Source: Treponema parvum (lineage in GTDB: Bacteria > Spirochaetota > Spirochaetia > Treponematales > Treponemataceae). From it: a stretch of DNA of 64,000 nt. The stretch is from assembly GCF_017893945.1 (NCBI RefSeq), contig NZ_CP054257.1:2356001-2420000 (forward strand), written 5' to 3'. The notes beneath the pieces were generated by a model, which worked only from the letters and a program-made list of their open reading frames with translations, made no database searches and was not told the origin of the DNA. Shown piece after piece: positions 7,764-16,623 of this stretch. The position numbers and the translations under genes were made by a program. Every line of letters begins with the position of its first letter. Positions within the stretch are counted from its first letter, which is position 1.

Positions 7764-8696
7764 TTATTTTATAAAAAGTTTTTTTACGTCAAACTTATTG
7801 TCAATCATTCCGGAAGCGTACATAAAGTCAGCGGTTTTTTGCCAACCTTCCATATCCGCCTGCGTAAGTTCCGTTGAAAAATCGTAAGCTGCAGACATGT
7901 CTTTTACAGCCTGCTCCGTAAGTCCAAGATATTTTGCCGTTGTTGCAAACGCTTGGTCTTTGTTTTTTGCTATGTAGTCTGCAATTTTTTTCTGTGCTGA
8001 AGCCACTTTTTTTATCACATCAGGATTTTGCTTATAAAACTTTTCCGTTGTTGCAACTGCAATAATTGCGGCAATGTATCCGTCGCCGTCGGTAATCTTA
8101 TGGTAGCCCTGAGCTCCTGCATTATATGCTGCGGCGCCGGCAAGAAGCGCAACATCGATGCTGCCGCCGTCCAAAGCGGCTTTTGCAGCGGGAATTCCCA
8201 TGCTCACGTAGCTGACATCCGTGATTTTCATTCCTGCAGAAGCCAGATATGCCGTTAAAAGTTCGTGAAGATTTGTTCCGGCGGGACCTGCAATCTTTTT
8301 TCCTCTAAGTGATTCAGGGGAATTGAGCGAAGCGTCTTTTGAATACAGACAGAACGCTTTAGGCGCACGGCTGTACATGTTAAGAACTTTGATATCCGCG
8401 CCGTTTGCTGCAGAAAGTATTACGGAAGAACCGCCTACGGCGTACAAAACCTGTACGTCACCTGAAGCAAGAGCCTGTGTCTGTTCCGCGCCGGAAGTGA
8501 TTTCCGCGTATTCCACCGGAGTCCCCTTAAACTCATTTGCAAAAATCTTCTGATCTTTTTCAATGATTGAAGGAATATTAAGCGGAGAAGTTACATAAGT
8601 GAACGTAAGCTTCTTTAATTCTTTTGCCTTGGCAAAAACTGCTGACGATGTTGCCATTAACATTGCTGCCGACAACACAATGATAAATTTTTTCAT
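7764..8696 (-). CDS. ABC substrate-binding protein, NrtA/SsuA/TauA type
   Basis: 310 residues from ATG at 8696 with AGGAG before it. A cleavable signal peptide (MKKFIIVLSAAMLMATSSAVFA) precedes a periplasmic-binding fold of the NMT1/SsuA class: IPSIIEKDQKIFANEF, EITSGAEQTQALASGDVQVL, LRGKKIAGPAGTNLHELL and DVALLAGAAAYNAGAQG are the usual blocks. Members bind sulfonates, nitrate, thiamine precursors or other small compounds; the ligand here is not evident. It is the last gene of a four-gene minus-strand unit with ATPase, permease and an H-cluster-like protein, separated from the ATPase gene by 138 bases that contain a terminator-like hairpin. Confidence 0.85.
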   Translation of the reverse strand: MKKFIIVLSAAMLMATSSAVFAKAKELKKLTFTYVTSPLNIPSIIEKDQKIFANEFKGTPVEYAEITSGAEQTQALASGDVQVLYAVGGSSVILSAANGADIKVLNMYSRAPKAFCLYSKDASLNSPESLRGKKIAGPAGTNLHELLTAYLASAGMKITDVSYVSMGIPAAKAALDGGSIDVALLAGAAAYNAGAQGYHKITDGDGYIAAIIAVATTEKFYKQNPDVIKKVASAQKKIADYIAKNKDQAFATTAKYLGLTEQAVKDMSAAYDFSTELTQADMEGWQKTADFMYASGMIDNKFDVKKLFIK

Positions 8697-8745
8697 ATAA
8701 ACTCCTCGCACATTCGCAATGAAATGAGAATGTGCAATTGATAAA

Positions 8746-8766
8746 AAAGTTTGCAACGCAAACTTT
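8746..8766 (-). terminator. Terminator-like hairpin before binding-protein gene
   Basis: On the minus strand AAAGTTTGC-GTT-GCAAACTTT is a perfect 9-bp stem followed by a run of T (TTTTTTAT). A second stem, GCACATTC...GAATGTGC, follows before the ribosome site. Position between the ATPase and binding-protein genes suggests partial termination or mRNA processing, so the two parts may be expressed at different levels. Confidence 0.5.
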
Positions 8767-8834
8767 GTAAATAAAAACTTTGGCAATATTTATGACAAAG
8801 TTTTTATTATGACCTCCTATAAAAAATTTATTTA

Positions 8835-9548
8835 TTAATTAAAATCTAACTGCGCCATAACCTGCCGCTTAAGATTTAAAAAATACTCGTCCATGAGATT
8901 TCTATTCTCTTTTTCAAAATCAATATCAAATTCGCGCTTAACCCTGCCCTTTTCTATTATGGCAATCTTATCTGCCAAAGTTATAGCTTCGTCTATACTG
9001 TGGGTTACAAACAGAAGGCTCTTGTTTTCCTTTTTTTCTATTGAAATCAGCTCTTTTTGCATTTGCTCACGCGTAAAATAATCCAAGGCGGCAAACGGCT
9101 CGTCAAGCATTATAAAATCGGCCTTATAGGCAAGCGCTCTTGCTATCGCAACCCGTTGCTGCATTCCCCCTGAAAGTTGGAAAGGATACGCTTTAATAAA
9201 ATCCTTGAGCCCTACCATTTCTATAAGCCTGAATACTTCTTCTTTTTTGTATTCCGATTTTTTTAGACCGAACTTCGTGTTTCCAAGCACGTTGAGCCAT
9301 GGCATTAACCTTGGCTCTTGAAAAACAAATGTTGTCTTAAAATCCTTTTTAAACTCAATTTCTCCGGAATCCGCGGTTTCAAGCCCGCCGACAAGCCTTA
9401 GGAGCGTTGTTTTACCGCAGCCGCTTTTTCCGAGCAGTACGGTTATCTTGTTTTCCGGAATCTGCAAATTTATATCGTTGAGAACATCAATTTTTTTTGA
9501 ATCGACAGTAAATGATTTTTTTATGTGTTTTAAATTAATTCCAGCCAT
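8835..9548 (-). CDS. ABC importer ATPase, SsuB/TauB type
   Basis: 237 residues. Walker A GKSGCGKTT (about 39-47), Q-loop FVFQEPRLMPWL, signature LSGGMQQR, Walker B DFIMLDEPFAALD and switch His in VTHSIDEA are all intact. The F-Q-E-P-R-L-M-P-W loop is typical of nitrate/sulfonate/taurine-type importers. The gene overlaps the upstream permease gene by 14 bases. It energises uptake through that permease at the inner membrane. Confidence 0.92.
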   Translation of the reverse strand: MAGINLKHIKKSFTVDSKKIDVLNDINLQIPENKITVLLGKSGCGKTTLLRLVGGLETADSGEIEFKKDFKTTFVFQEPRLMPWLNVLGNTKFGLKKSEYKKEEVFRLIEMVGLKDFIKAYPFQLSGGMQQRVAIARALAYKADFIMLDEPFAALDYFTREQMQKELISIEKKENKSLLFVTHSIDEAITLADKIAIIEKGRVKREFDIDFEKENRNLMDEYFLNLKRQVMAQLDFN

Positions 9549-10314
9549 TTTCTGCCTTTCCCTTTAGAACTTTGTTTAAAACAATTCCGAAAACCTTGTC
9601 CGTAAGATAGCCGACAAGTCCTATTACGACGATGCCCACTATCACTCTGTCTGTTCTGGACATTGTCTGCGAAAACAAAATCATGTGGCCGAGCCCCGTA
9701 GAGGCTGCAACCATTTCCGCGCCGATTATCGCTCTCCACGCGTAACCGAGCCCGACTCTCATTCCCACTAAAATGTCGGAAATTGCGTTTGGAAGAATGA
9801 TTTTTGAAAAACATTCCAGCCGTGAATATCCGAATGATTTTCCGACTTCTATCAATTTTTTGTCGCAGCCGGTAAATCCTTTAACGATATTCATATACAT
9901 AGGAAAAAACGATGCAAGGATGATTATTATTGTCTTAGTAGTTTCTCCGATTCCGCACCACAAAATAAGAAGAGGAATCATGCTGATCGGAGGAACGTTT
10001 TTAAAAAATTGAATTAAGTATTCAAAAAAATGTTTTGAAAACGGAACTACCGAACTTATCATCCCCAAAACAAAGGCGATTATAAACGCCAGCGAAAATC
10101 CCCTTGCCACTCGCGAAAGGCTTATCCCGATATCAATAAAGATGTCTCCCGATTTTATCATTGCGACAAGGCTTCTAAAGCATTTTTCAGGCGAAGGAAG
10201 AATATAAGGGCTTATTATTCCCAGTTTGCAGATTACAGACCAAAGGAGCACAACTGAAAAAATAGTGAGTACCGCAGGAATAAATTTTAAAGAATCGGCT
10301 TTTATTTTTTTCAT
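9535..10314 (-). CDS. ABC importer permease, SsuC/TauC type
   Basis: 259 residues, about six membrane segments. MKKIKADSLKFIPAVLTIFS gives the first helix; the binding-protein-dependent transport signature is EVGKSFGYSRLECFSKIILPNAISDILVGMRVG in the family position (E-A-A...G-x-x-x-x-x-x-x-x-L-P type loop contacting the ATPase). It begins inside the stop of the preceding gene (ATGA) and runs into the ATPase gene, so the three are co-translated. Confidence 0.9.
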   Translation of the reverse strand: MKKIKADSLKFIPAVLTIFSVVLLWSVICKLGIISPYILPSPEKCFRSLVAMIKSGDIFIDIGISLSRVARGFSLAFIIAFVLGMISSVVPFSKHFFEYLIQFFKNVPPISMIPLLILWCGIGETTKTIIIILASFFPMYMNIVKGFTGCDKKLIEVGKSFGYSRLECFSKIILPNAISDILVGMRVGLGYAWRAIIGAEMVAASTGLGHMILFSQTMSRTDRVIVGIVVIGLVGYLTDKVFGIVLNKVLKGKAENGWN

Positions 10315-10919
10315 AAAACGCCGTCTCCGTTGTTGCAGCCGTTTTTGCAGTAGAGCATTTCAATCAACTTATAGCCGGACACATCCTCTTTTTCAAAAAA
10401 ATTTTGTATTTCTTCGCTTCCGGTTATGCTTTTTGTCTTTACTTTAAGGGGAGAAAAAAATCCGGGAGGAATGGGACTTTCGCTGAGAATTGTTTTTTTT
10501 AAACCGCATCCGATTTTTTTTGCAAAATCATTCCACGTAATAAAGATTGTATTTTGCAGATTGAGCGCATTACCGTATTCCGCTAAAGATTCGCACGGCG
10601 TGGTTATAAATATTTTTCCTTTATCCGCATAGTTTTGCGATATTTCTTTTGCGCAGTGAATCAAAATCGGTTCTATCGAAGGATATCTGACATCCAATTT
10701 CGGAAAGGAATTTTTTACTAATTGAACGGCAGGAGGGCAGCGCATATCTATTACGGTTTTATTTGCAGACAAAACCCTTTGTTTATATTTATTGATAACT
10801 TTCTTTATCCAGTCGGTTTTACACTCGACAATTTCAAAACCCTTAGCTGAGATAAAGTTGTTTAATTCCCTCTTGTCGTACATGTTTTTAGAAACGGGAT
10901 TTATAAATACAAAGTTCAT
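10311..10919 (-). CDS. Small H-cluster-like [FeFe]-hydrogenase C-terminal domain protein
   Basis: 202 residues, first gene of the ABC operon, overlapping the permease start by 4 bases. It follows the order of the [FeFe]-hydrogenase large-subunit C-terminal domain: DMRCPPAVQLVKNSFP (C61, equivalent to the CCP block), SIEPILIHCAKEI (S-P-x-x block), IFITTPCESLAEYG (C109, the x-P-C block), TIFITWNDFAKKIG (T-x-x-E-L-A-like) and IEMLYCKNGCNNGDG (C191, C195, the C-x-x-G-C-x-x-G-x-G block). All four positions that hold the H-cluster 4Fe-4S unit in hydrogenases are Cys, but the proton-transfer Cys is Arg60 and there are no ferredoxin domains. The normal domain is about 300-350 residues. A metabolic hydrogenase is unlikely; an Fe-S sensor or a ligand-processing enzyme for the importer is possible. 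Its start has only a weak ribosome site. Confidence 0.65.
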   Translation of the reverse strand: MNFVFINPVSKNMYDKRELNNFISAKGFEIVECKTDWIKKVINKYKQRVLSANKTVIDMRCPPAVQLVKNSFPKLDVRYPSIEPILIHCAKEISQNYADKGKIFITTPCESLAEYGNALNLQNTIFITWNDFAKKIGCGLKKTILSESPIPPGFFSPLKVKTKSITGSEEIQNFFEKEDVSGYKLIEMLYCKNGCNNGDGVL

Positions 10920-10940
10920 AAAGTTTATCTGTGCTAACAG

Positions 10941-10969
10941 AGAGTAGCAAAAACTAATTACCTAGTCAA
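10941..10969 (-). promoter_or_regulatory. Sigma-70-type promoter of the ABC operon
   Basis: Minus strand: TTGACT (10964-10969), 17 bases, TACTCT (10941-10946). The start point would fall about 15-20 bases before the ATG at 10919. A small dyad, TCTGTTAGCACAGA (10928-10941), covers the expected start site and may be an operator. The remaining 10970-11153 stretch is AT-rich and shows no gene. Confidence 0.45.
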
Positions 10970-11153
10970 TTATTTAAGAAATAAAACTTCTTCAGCAAAA
11001 AAAAGGAAATTAAATCGGCGGCAACTTCGATTCTTAAAAAAAATATGCAGTTATAAAAATCTTTTTAAAAAGCGTGTTTTCGCTACGCTCACCCTTCCAA
11101 GCCCTTGTGCACACGGAGGTACGACTTACAAGACGCTTGCTTAACCGGACACA

Positions 11154-12538
11154 CTAGTCGGCGTTGCGAACAAGGCGGAAGCCATAGTAACGAGTGCGGT
11201 TTTGAGGATTGTTATTGCTACGTTCAGAAACCTTTGCATCATTTGCACCAACATACCAATGACCGCCACGTCGGCAGCGGTAAGAGCCGGACGACGAGCC
11301 TATATAAGGTGTGGTATCAGATATAGTTCCGTACCAGTCCCAGCACCATTCTCCAGCGTTGCCGCTCATGTCGTACAGCCCATAGCCGTTCGCTTTCCTT
11401 ACATTGACTTCCCTCGTCCCGTTTTTGCCTGTGTTTGAATCATACCATGCAACTTCATTTATATCGTTGCTTCCGGCGTAGGTATAGTTTTCTCCGCCAC
11501 GAGCAGCCCATTCCCATTCCGCTTCCGTCGGAAGACGATAGCCGTCGGCAGCAAAGTCGCAGGTTACGGCGTTCCATGTAGCGTTGCCTGAAGTTGTTGG
11601 AACAGCACCCCAGTCATCGGGATTAGTCGAATTGCTAATTGTATAGCATGGGGTAAGCCTTTGTTTGATGGAAAGTTTGTTGCAGTATACAATTGCGTCA
11701 TACCAGTTGACTCCGGTTACGGAATTCTTTCCTGCATCGTCTCCTGTAAGTTCGTTGCCGGTTTTGTCGTAAGCCTTTGCCATATCATTCGGGAGGCTTT
11801 CCATAACGTTCTTATACTCCTCCCTCGTAACTTCGTGATCGCTCATGTAAAATGTTTTTATCTCCAGAATGCGACCGTTTATAAATACGCTTGAAGCCGG
11901 TATCCAGTTTTCCGTTCCTGCGATTGATTTGCCTCGAACTTCCCTAAAATCTTCAGGGATTCCGACTTTTCAGTCCATTTTGCGTCAATTGAAATATTTT
12001 CCGCACCAAAGCTATAAGGCGCATCGCTTTTATCGGAGCTTACAACCCAGCGATATAAATTTTTTCCGAGAGGAGCGTCAAGTTCGGTTGCTTTAGGTTT
12101 TTGTACAGCAGAACCGAAAAGCCCTTTTATCTCTTTTGTTTTAGCTCCGTCTTTAAACGCTCCTTCTCCTGTGTTGAATGTGTAGATAATCTCGTTTCTG
12201 TCGTAAAATATATAGACCGCGCTTTCGTTTTGGCTCATCGATTTTGCGGTAAAACCTGTATATGTTTTTGCAAGAGCGGCAAGCATTGTGTTTGCTTCAA
12301 CCGTTTTATCGGTTTCCGTATCAGATGTTTGTAAAACATAATCCGCAATTGCCTTACCGCCTGTCGGCTTTTGTTGTAGGTGGTAAATAGTATAAGTCCC
12401 TGTCGGAAGGGCTGTTGTGTATACCGGCTTTTCAACTTCCACAGTCGTCGGTTGAGTTACAATCTTGCATCCTGTAATTCCAATTAACGTGATGAGCGCC
12501 GCTACTGCAAGTATTCCAATTTTTCTTAAAGCGTTCAT
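11154..12538 (-). pseudogene. SUMF1-domain lipoprotein, broken by a 1-base frameshift
   Basis: The N-terminal part (from ATG at 12538, GGAGAAGG before it) is a lipoprotein: MNALRKIGILAVAALITLIG, lipobox GITGC, then about 190 residues of unrecognised sequence. The C-terminal part is a formylglycine-generating-enzyme (SUMF1/FGE-sulfatase) domain: SSVFINGR, FYMSDHEVTREEYKNVM, VTGVNWYDAIVYCNKLS, GYRLPTEAEWEWAARGG, YGLYDMSGNAGEWCWDWYG, RRGGHWYVGA, YYGFRLVRN. The frames join if one A is restored in the run at 11967-11970 (GAAAAG to GAAAAAG gives E-K-V-G-I-P-E). The domain lacks the Cys pair used by true FGE, so it would not mature sulfatases; related treponemal lipoproteins are common and of unknown role. 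Either a pseudogene, a phase-variable gene or a sequencing error. Confidence 0.8.
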
Positions 12539-12647
12539 GCCTTCTCCAGCAAAAGTTTTCGCTAGAAATATTTTTTCCGTCCCATTCTGTTCCACTCAAG
12601 TTTATGTTTCTCCGAAAACTCTTGTCAAAAAAAATCCCACCTTTTGT

Positions 12648-12676
12648 ATTATAACGCATTTTTTCGGATTTTTCAA
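12648..12676 (-). promoter_or_regulatory. Consensus promoter of the SUMF1 lipoprotein gene
   Basis: Minus strand: TTGAAA (12671-12676), 17-base spacer, perfect TATAAT (12648-12653). It points toward the lipoprotein start at 12538, leaving a leader of about 100 bases. Near-consensus elements and spacing make this one of the clearest promoters in the window. Confidence 0.6.
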
Positions 12677-12775
12677 TTATGTGGCTCAAACTTATACAAT
12701 AGAACAAATTTACGCAAAAAATATAATATCGTTCAAGTTTTTTAACATATCTTTAAAAATAAACGGTTCAACAAG

Positions 12776-12804
12776 TTGCATAAATTCCGGCAGAGTTTCA
12801 TAAT
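12776..12804 (+). promoter_or_regulatory. Promoter of the ABC exporter pair
   Basis: TTGCAT (12776-12781), 17 bases, CATAAT (12799-12804). Transcription would start near 12811, just at the palindrome 12813-12828, and 40 bases before the exporter start at 12850. Confidence 0.5.
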
Positions 12805-12812
12805 ATTATACG

Positions 12813-12828
12813 GTTAGCGTTCGCTAAC
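12813..12828. promoter_or_regulatory. Operator palindrome GTTAGC-N4-GCTAAC (copy 1)
   Basis: GTTAGCGTTCGCTAAC is a perfect palindrome placed directly after the -10 box, where a bound repressor would block initiation. The same arms with another spacer, GTTAGCATAAGCTAAC, occur at 23025-23040 before the siderophore-type importer. The half-site GTTAGC resembles the core of DtxR/IdeR metal-regulator boxes, but the spacing differs, so the regulator is uncertain. Confidence 0.6.
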
Positions 12829-12849
12829 AAATTATAGCGAGGTAGCATT

Positions 12850-14604
12850 ATGGTTCAAAAAAAATCTGCTTTGGGCTGGATTTTGGATTTTGCAAGTTCT
12901 AAAAAACGGCTTTACGTTTATTCCGTTTTTCTTGCAACCGTCGGCGTTATGTTCAGCGTTATTCCGTATGTTATTTTAGGCGGAATAGTTGTCAAGCTGA
13001 TTCAAGGCAACACGGATTGGAGCTTCTACCTAAGGCAATGCGGATTTATGGCTGTGTGCTGGGTTTTGCGCGGACTTTTTCACAGCTTTAGTACGTCATG
13101 TTCGCATATTGCAACTTTCAACGTGCTTGCAAGAACAAGAGCTCTTTGCCTTGATAAAATTGCCCGAATGCCGCTCGGTGATGTTCTTGATAAATCAAGC
13201 GGAAGCATTAAAAACACAATCTGCGAGCGCATAGATCAAATGGAAACTACTCTTGCTCACGTTACGCCGGAATTTACGGCAAACATTCTCGGTTCTATCG
13301 CGGTTTTCGTTCTGATTTTCAATATCAACTGGAAACTCGGACTTTCATCCCTTGTTACAATTCCGCTAGGCTTTTTGTTTTACTCGTTTATGACAATCGA
13401 CTACAAGCCCAAATTTGAACGCACCGTAAAAAGCACAAAGGTTTTAAACGATACCGCCGTTGAATACATAAACGGGATTGAAGTGATCAAAGCCTTTGGA
13501 AAAGCCGACAGTTCATACGAAAAATTTGCTCTTGCCGCAAAAGAAGGAAGCGCGTGTTTTGTGGACTGGCAAAAATCCGTAAACGTTTGGTTTTCTCTTG
13601 CGATGTCGATTTTTCCTGCAACGCTCGTTTCCGTTCTGCCTTTAGGCGCAATTTTGATAATCAACGGAACGCTTGAACCTTATCAACTGATTTACGGAAT
13701 TATATTGAGCATCTGCTCAGTTCAGCCTTTGTTAACCGTAGCGACATATACGGATGATCTTGCGCAGATAGGCGTTATCGTAGGCGAAGTTGCCGATATT
13801 TTGCAAAGCGAAGAACTTACACGGCCTGCAGTTTTGGCAAGCGATGATAAACAGTCGCTCAAAAACAAAGAGTTAAACGTAACCCTTGAAGACGTTCATT
13901 TTGCCTACAAAGAAAAAGAAATATTACATGGAATCAGCATGGAAATTCCTTCCGGAAAAGTTACCGCCTTTGTGGGGCCGAGCGGTTCCGGAAAATCAAC
14001 CGTAGCAAAACTCATAGCAAGTTTGTGGGACGTTAAAAAAGGTTCTATAAAAATCGGCGGCGTTGATGTTAAAAAGATTCCGCTTGAAGAATTGAACAAT
14101 CTTGTAGCGTATGTAAACCAGGATAACTTTCTTTTTGACAGAACCGTACGCGAAAATATACGAATCGGGAAACCCGGTGCAAGCGACGCGGAAGTTGAAG
14201 AAATTACTAAGAAGGCGGGCTGTTACGATTTTATAATGAGCCTTGAAAACGGCTTTGAAACAATGTGTGGAACATCCGGCGGGCACTTGAGCGGCGGAGA
14301 AAAACAGCGCATCTGTATTGCACGGGCAATGCTCAAAGACGCTCCGATCGTAATTCTTGACGAAGCGACGGCGTACACGGATCCCGAAAGCGAAGCGGTT
14401 ATTCAAGCCTCCGTAGCGTCCCTTGTAAAAGGCAAAACTCTGATCGTAATTGCCCACAGGCTTTCCACGATTTGCGAATCCGACAGAATCTATGTAATAA
14501 ATGACGGGAATATAGAAAACTTCGGCACGCATGCAGAGCTTCTGAACAAATGCGCTCTGTATAAAACTATGTGGCAAAGTCACATAGGCGTAAAAGATGA
14601 ATAG
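12850..14604 (+). CDS. ABC half-transporter, exporter fold (subunit 1)
   Basis: 584 residues. An N-terminal membrane domain of about six helices (residues 20-310) is followed by a nucleotide-binding domain with Walker A GPSGSGKST, Q-loop AYVNQDNFLFD, signature LSGGEKQR, Walker B PIVILDEATAYTD and H-loop IAHRLST. It belongs to the MsbA/YbtP-like group. The second gene, 170 bases downstream, is a paralogous half-transporter, so the two probably form a heterodimer in the inner membrane. The exporter fold includes YbtPQ, which imports iron-siderophore; the shared operator with an iron-type importer makes an iron-related role plausible, but no substrate can be read from sequence. GAGGT precedes the start. 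Confidence 0.9.
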   Translation: MVQKKSALGWILDFASSKKRLYVYSVFLATVGVMFSVIPYVILGGIVVKLIQGNTDWSFYLRQCGFMAVCWVLRGLFHSFSTSCSHIATFNVLARTRALCLDKIARMPLGDVLDKSSGSIKNTICERIDQMETTLAHVTPEFTANILGSIAVFVLIFNINWKLGLSSLVTIPLGFLFYSFMTIDYKPKFERTVKSTKVLNDTAVEYINGIEVIKAFGKADSSYEKFALAAKEGSACFVDWQKSVNVWFSLAMSIFPATLVSVLPLGAILIINGTLEPYQLIYGIILSICSVQPLLTVATYTDDLAQIGVIVGEVADILQSEELTRPAVLASDDKQSLKNKELNVTLEDVHFAYKEKEILHGISMEIPSGKVTAFVGPSGSGKSTVAKLIASLWDVKKGSIKIGGVDVKKIPLEELNNLVAYVNQDNFLFDRTVRENIRIGKPGASDAEVEEITKKAGCYDFIMSLENGFETMCGTSGGHLSGGEKQRICIARAMLKDAPIVILDEATAYTDPESEAVIQASVASLVKGKTLIVIAHRLSTICESDRIYVINDGNIENFGTHAELLNKCALYKTMWQSHIGVKDE

Positions 14605-14763
14605 GGTTTGGGCGGATTTATGGCACATCCGTGTGCGACTGCGGCAGGGATTGGAGGGGCGCGGAGCGTTGGCGGCTTGCCGCCAATGGAGCGAAAGCGG
14701 AACCCCGAAAAGCCCGGTTTTGCGAAGCAAAAGCCGCCCGTAAAGTTTTGAAGATACGTATTT
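14605..14763. repeat. GC-rich intercistronic palindromic element
   Basis: The 160 bases between the two exporter genes are not coding but are highly structured. TTGGCGGC-TT-GCCGCCAA (14669-14686) is a perfect stem, and a second stem pairs TTTTGC with GCAAAA (about 14718-14732) around GAA, flanked by CGG and CCG. G-rich and A-G-rich words (GGAGCG, GGAACCCC) repeat between them. It resembles REP/BIME-like intergenic elements; I believe similar stretches occur in treponeme genomes, though this cannot be checked here. It could stabilise or attenuate the mRNA between the two genes. Confidence 0.5.
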
Positions 14764-14775
14764 TTGGAGAATTTT

Positions 14776-16527
14776 ATGATAAAGATTTTTAGAAACTTTT
14801 TTAATTTTTGTGGAAAGCAAAATAAAAAGAAAATGGTCGCTTCCATGTGGCTGGGCGTTTTAAAGTCCGTGTTTGAGGCGCTTAGAATTCCCGCCGTTTA
14901 CATAATGCTAACCGCTCTTCTTTCAAACAGCGTTACCTACACCGTTGTTTTTGAATGCCTTGGCGTAATGATTTTAAGTATTACAGGCTCTGCGATAATT
15001 CAAAGCCGAATAACAATGCTGCAATGCCAGGCTGGCTACGGAACTTGCGCCGACAAACGAATGGAAATTGCAGAACATCTGCGCTACGTGCCTATGGGCT
15101 ACTTTAATAAAAACTCGCTCGGCACAATAACAAGCATTACGACAAACACCCTTGAACTATTGGCAAGCATGGCGACCAGAGTTGTTATGATAAGCACTCA
15201 AGGCTATCTTTCCACGGCGGTAGTTACTCTTATGGTTTTACTTTGGAACTGGAAGATCGGACTTATTCTTTTGTGCGGAATTGTTTTTTTTATTATTGTA
15301 AACTCATATATGCAAAAAAAGGCAAGTCTTTTGGCAAACAGAAAATATACTTCCGATTCGAATCTTGTCTCAAAAGCGATTGAGTACATTCTTGGAATTG
15401 CGGAAGTTAAGGCGTACAACATGACAGGTTCTTCAAGGAAAGAACTTAACGACGCAAATAACGAAAACAAGGACGTAAATATAAAGTTGGAACTTACCTT
15501 TGTTCCGCTAATGTGTTTGCAGGGCATGATTATAAAACTTACGGGCGTTGCAATGATTTTGGCTTCTCTTGGATTTTATTTTGCAGGAACGATGAAGCTT
15601 GTCGACTCGCTTTGTATGATAATATGTTCTTTTATAATTTATTCTCATCTCGATTCTGCAGGAAGTTTTTCTGCGCTCTTAAAGAATGTGAATCTCTGTA
15701 TGGAGCGAGTAAACGAGGTCTTAAAAACGCCTACAATGGATTTGGAAGGAAAACAGGGGCAGGGCGAAGATTCTACGATAAGCGACGACAGGAGCATTTT
15801 TATCAAAGATATTTCGTTCAGTTATGAAAATAAAAAAATCATAGACGACATAAGCTTAAAAATTCCTCTCGGAACTTCAACCGCATTTGTAGGCTCGTCA
15901 GGAAGCGGAAAAACGACGCTTTGCCATTTGATAAGCAGATTTTGGGACGTGGACGAAGGTGCGATTTATCTTAAAGGCAAAAATATAAAAGATTACAAAT
16001 ACGACGATCTGATGAAAAATTTCAGTTTCGTATTCCAGAACGTATATCTTTTTAAAGACACGGTTGCAAACAACATTGCATTCGGACAAAACGACGCCCC
16101 CAGAGAAAAAATAATCGAAGCGGCAAAAAAAGCCTGCTGCCACGAATTTATCATGAACCTGCCTCAAGGCTACGACACTGTAATCGGAGAAGGAGGCGCA
16201 AGTTTGAGCGGAGGCGAAAAACAGCGCATTTCAATTGCACGGGCAATAATGAAAGACAGCCCTATAATAATTTTGGACGAAGCGACGGCAAACGTTGACC
16301 CTGAAAACGAAGCGGATTTAATACACGCAATCGAAGAACTTACAAAAAGCAAAACTATTATCATGATTGCTCATCGCTTAAAAACCGTGCGAAATGCGGA
16401 CAACATTGTCGTCATAGACAGCGGCAAAATAGCCGAAATGGGAAAACACGACAATCTTATGAAAAAAGGTGGAATCTATGCTCGCTTTGTAGAAAGCCGC
16501 CAAAAAGCCGCCGGCTGGAAAATTTGA
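14776..16527 (+). CDS. ABC half-transporter, exporter fold (subunit 2)
   Basis: 583 residues from ATG at 14776 with GGAGA before it (a TTG 12 bases earlier is also in frame). Membrane domain about residues 15-310, then Walker A GSSGSGKTT, Q-loop SFVFQNVYLFKD, signature LSGGEKQR, Walker B PIIILDEATANVD, H-loop IAHRLKT. Both ATP sites of the pair look catalytically competent, as both signatures and both Walker B Glu residues are present. Partner of the gene at 12850. Nothing after the stop resembles a strong terminator. Confidence 0.9.
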   Translation: MIKIFRNFFNFCGKQNKKKMVASMWLGVLKSVFEALRIPAVYIMLTALLSNSVTYTVVFECLGVMILSITGSAIIQSRITMLQCQAGYGTCADKRMEIAEHLRYVPMGYFNKNSLGTITSITTNTLELLASMATRVVMISTQGYLSTAVVTLMVLLWNWKIGLILLCGIVFFIIVNSYMQKKASLLANRKYTSDSNLVSKAIEYILGIAEVKAYNMTGSSRKELNDANNENKDVNIKLELTFVPLMCLQGMIIKLTGVAMILASLGFYFAGTMKLVDSLCMIICSFIIYSHLDSAGSFSALLKNVNLCMERVNEVLKTPTMDLEGKQGQGEDSTISDDRSIFIKDISFSYENKKIIDDISLKIPLGTSTAFVGSSGSGKTTLCHLISRFWDVDEGAIYLKGKNIKDYKYDDLMKNFSFVFQNVYLFKDTVANNIAFGQNDAPREKIIEAAKKACCHEFIMNLPQGYDTVIGEGGASLSGGEKQRISIARAIMKDSPIIILDEATANVDPENEADLIHAIEELTKSKTIIMIAHRLKTVRNADNIVVIDSGKIAEMGKHDNLMKKGGIYARFVESRQKAAGWKI

Positions 16528-16623
16528 GGAATTGTGCGACGTTGATGTCCATGTTTTAATTAAACTGTGCCGTTTACACAGAAAATTTTACAGGATCAAA
16601 ATTTTACAAGGCCTAGCAAATAA

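Noticed and set aside
11154..11846. True formylglycine-generating enzyme for the two sulfatases
   Set aside because: The SUMF1 domain lacks the catalytic Cys pair, is on a lipoprotein outside the cytoplasm and is frameshifted, whereas the sulfatases appear cytoplasmic.
13996..14820. 274-residue minus-strand open frame
   Set aside because: It runs antisense through the ATPase domain of the exporter gene and the palindromic gap; composition is not protein-like and no start signal is present.
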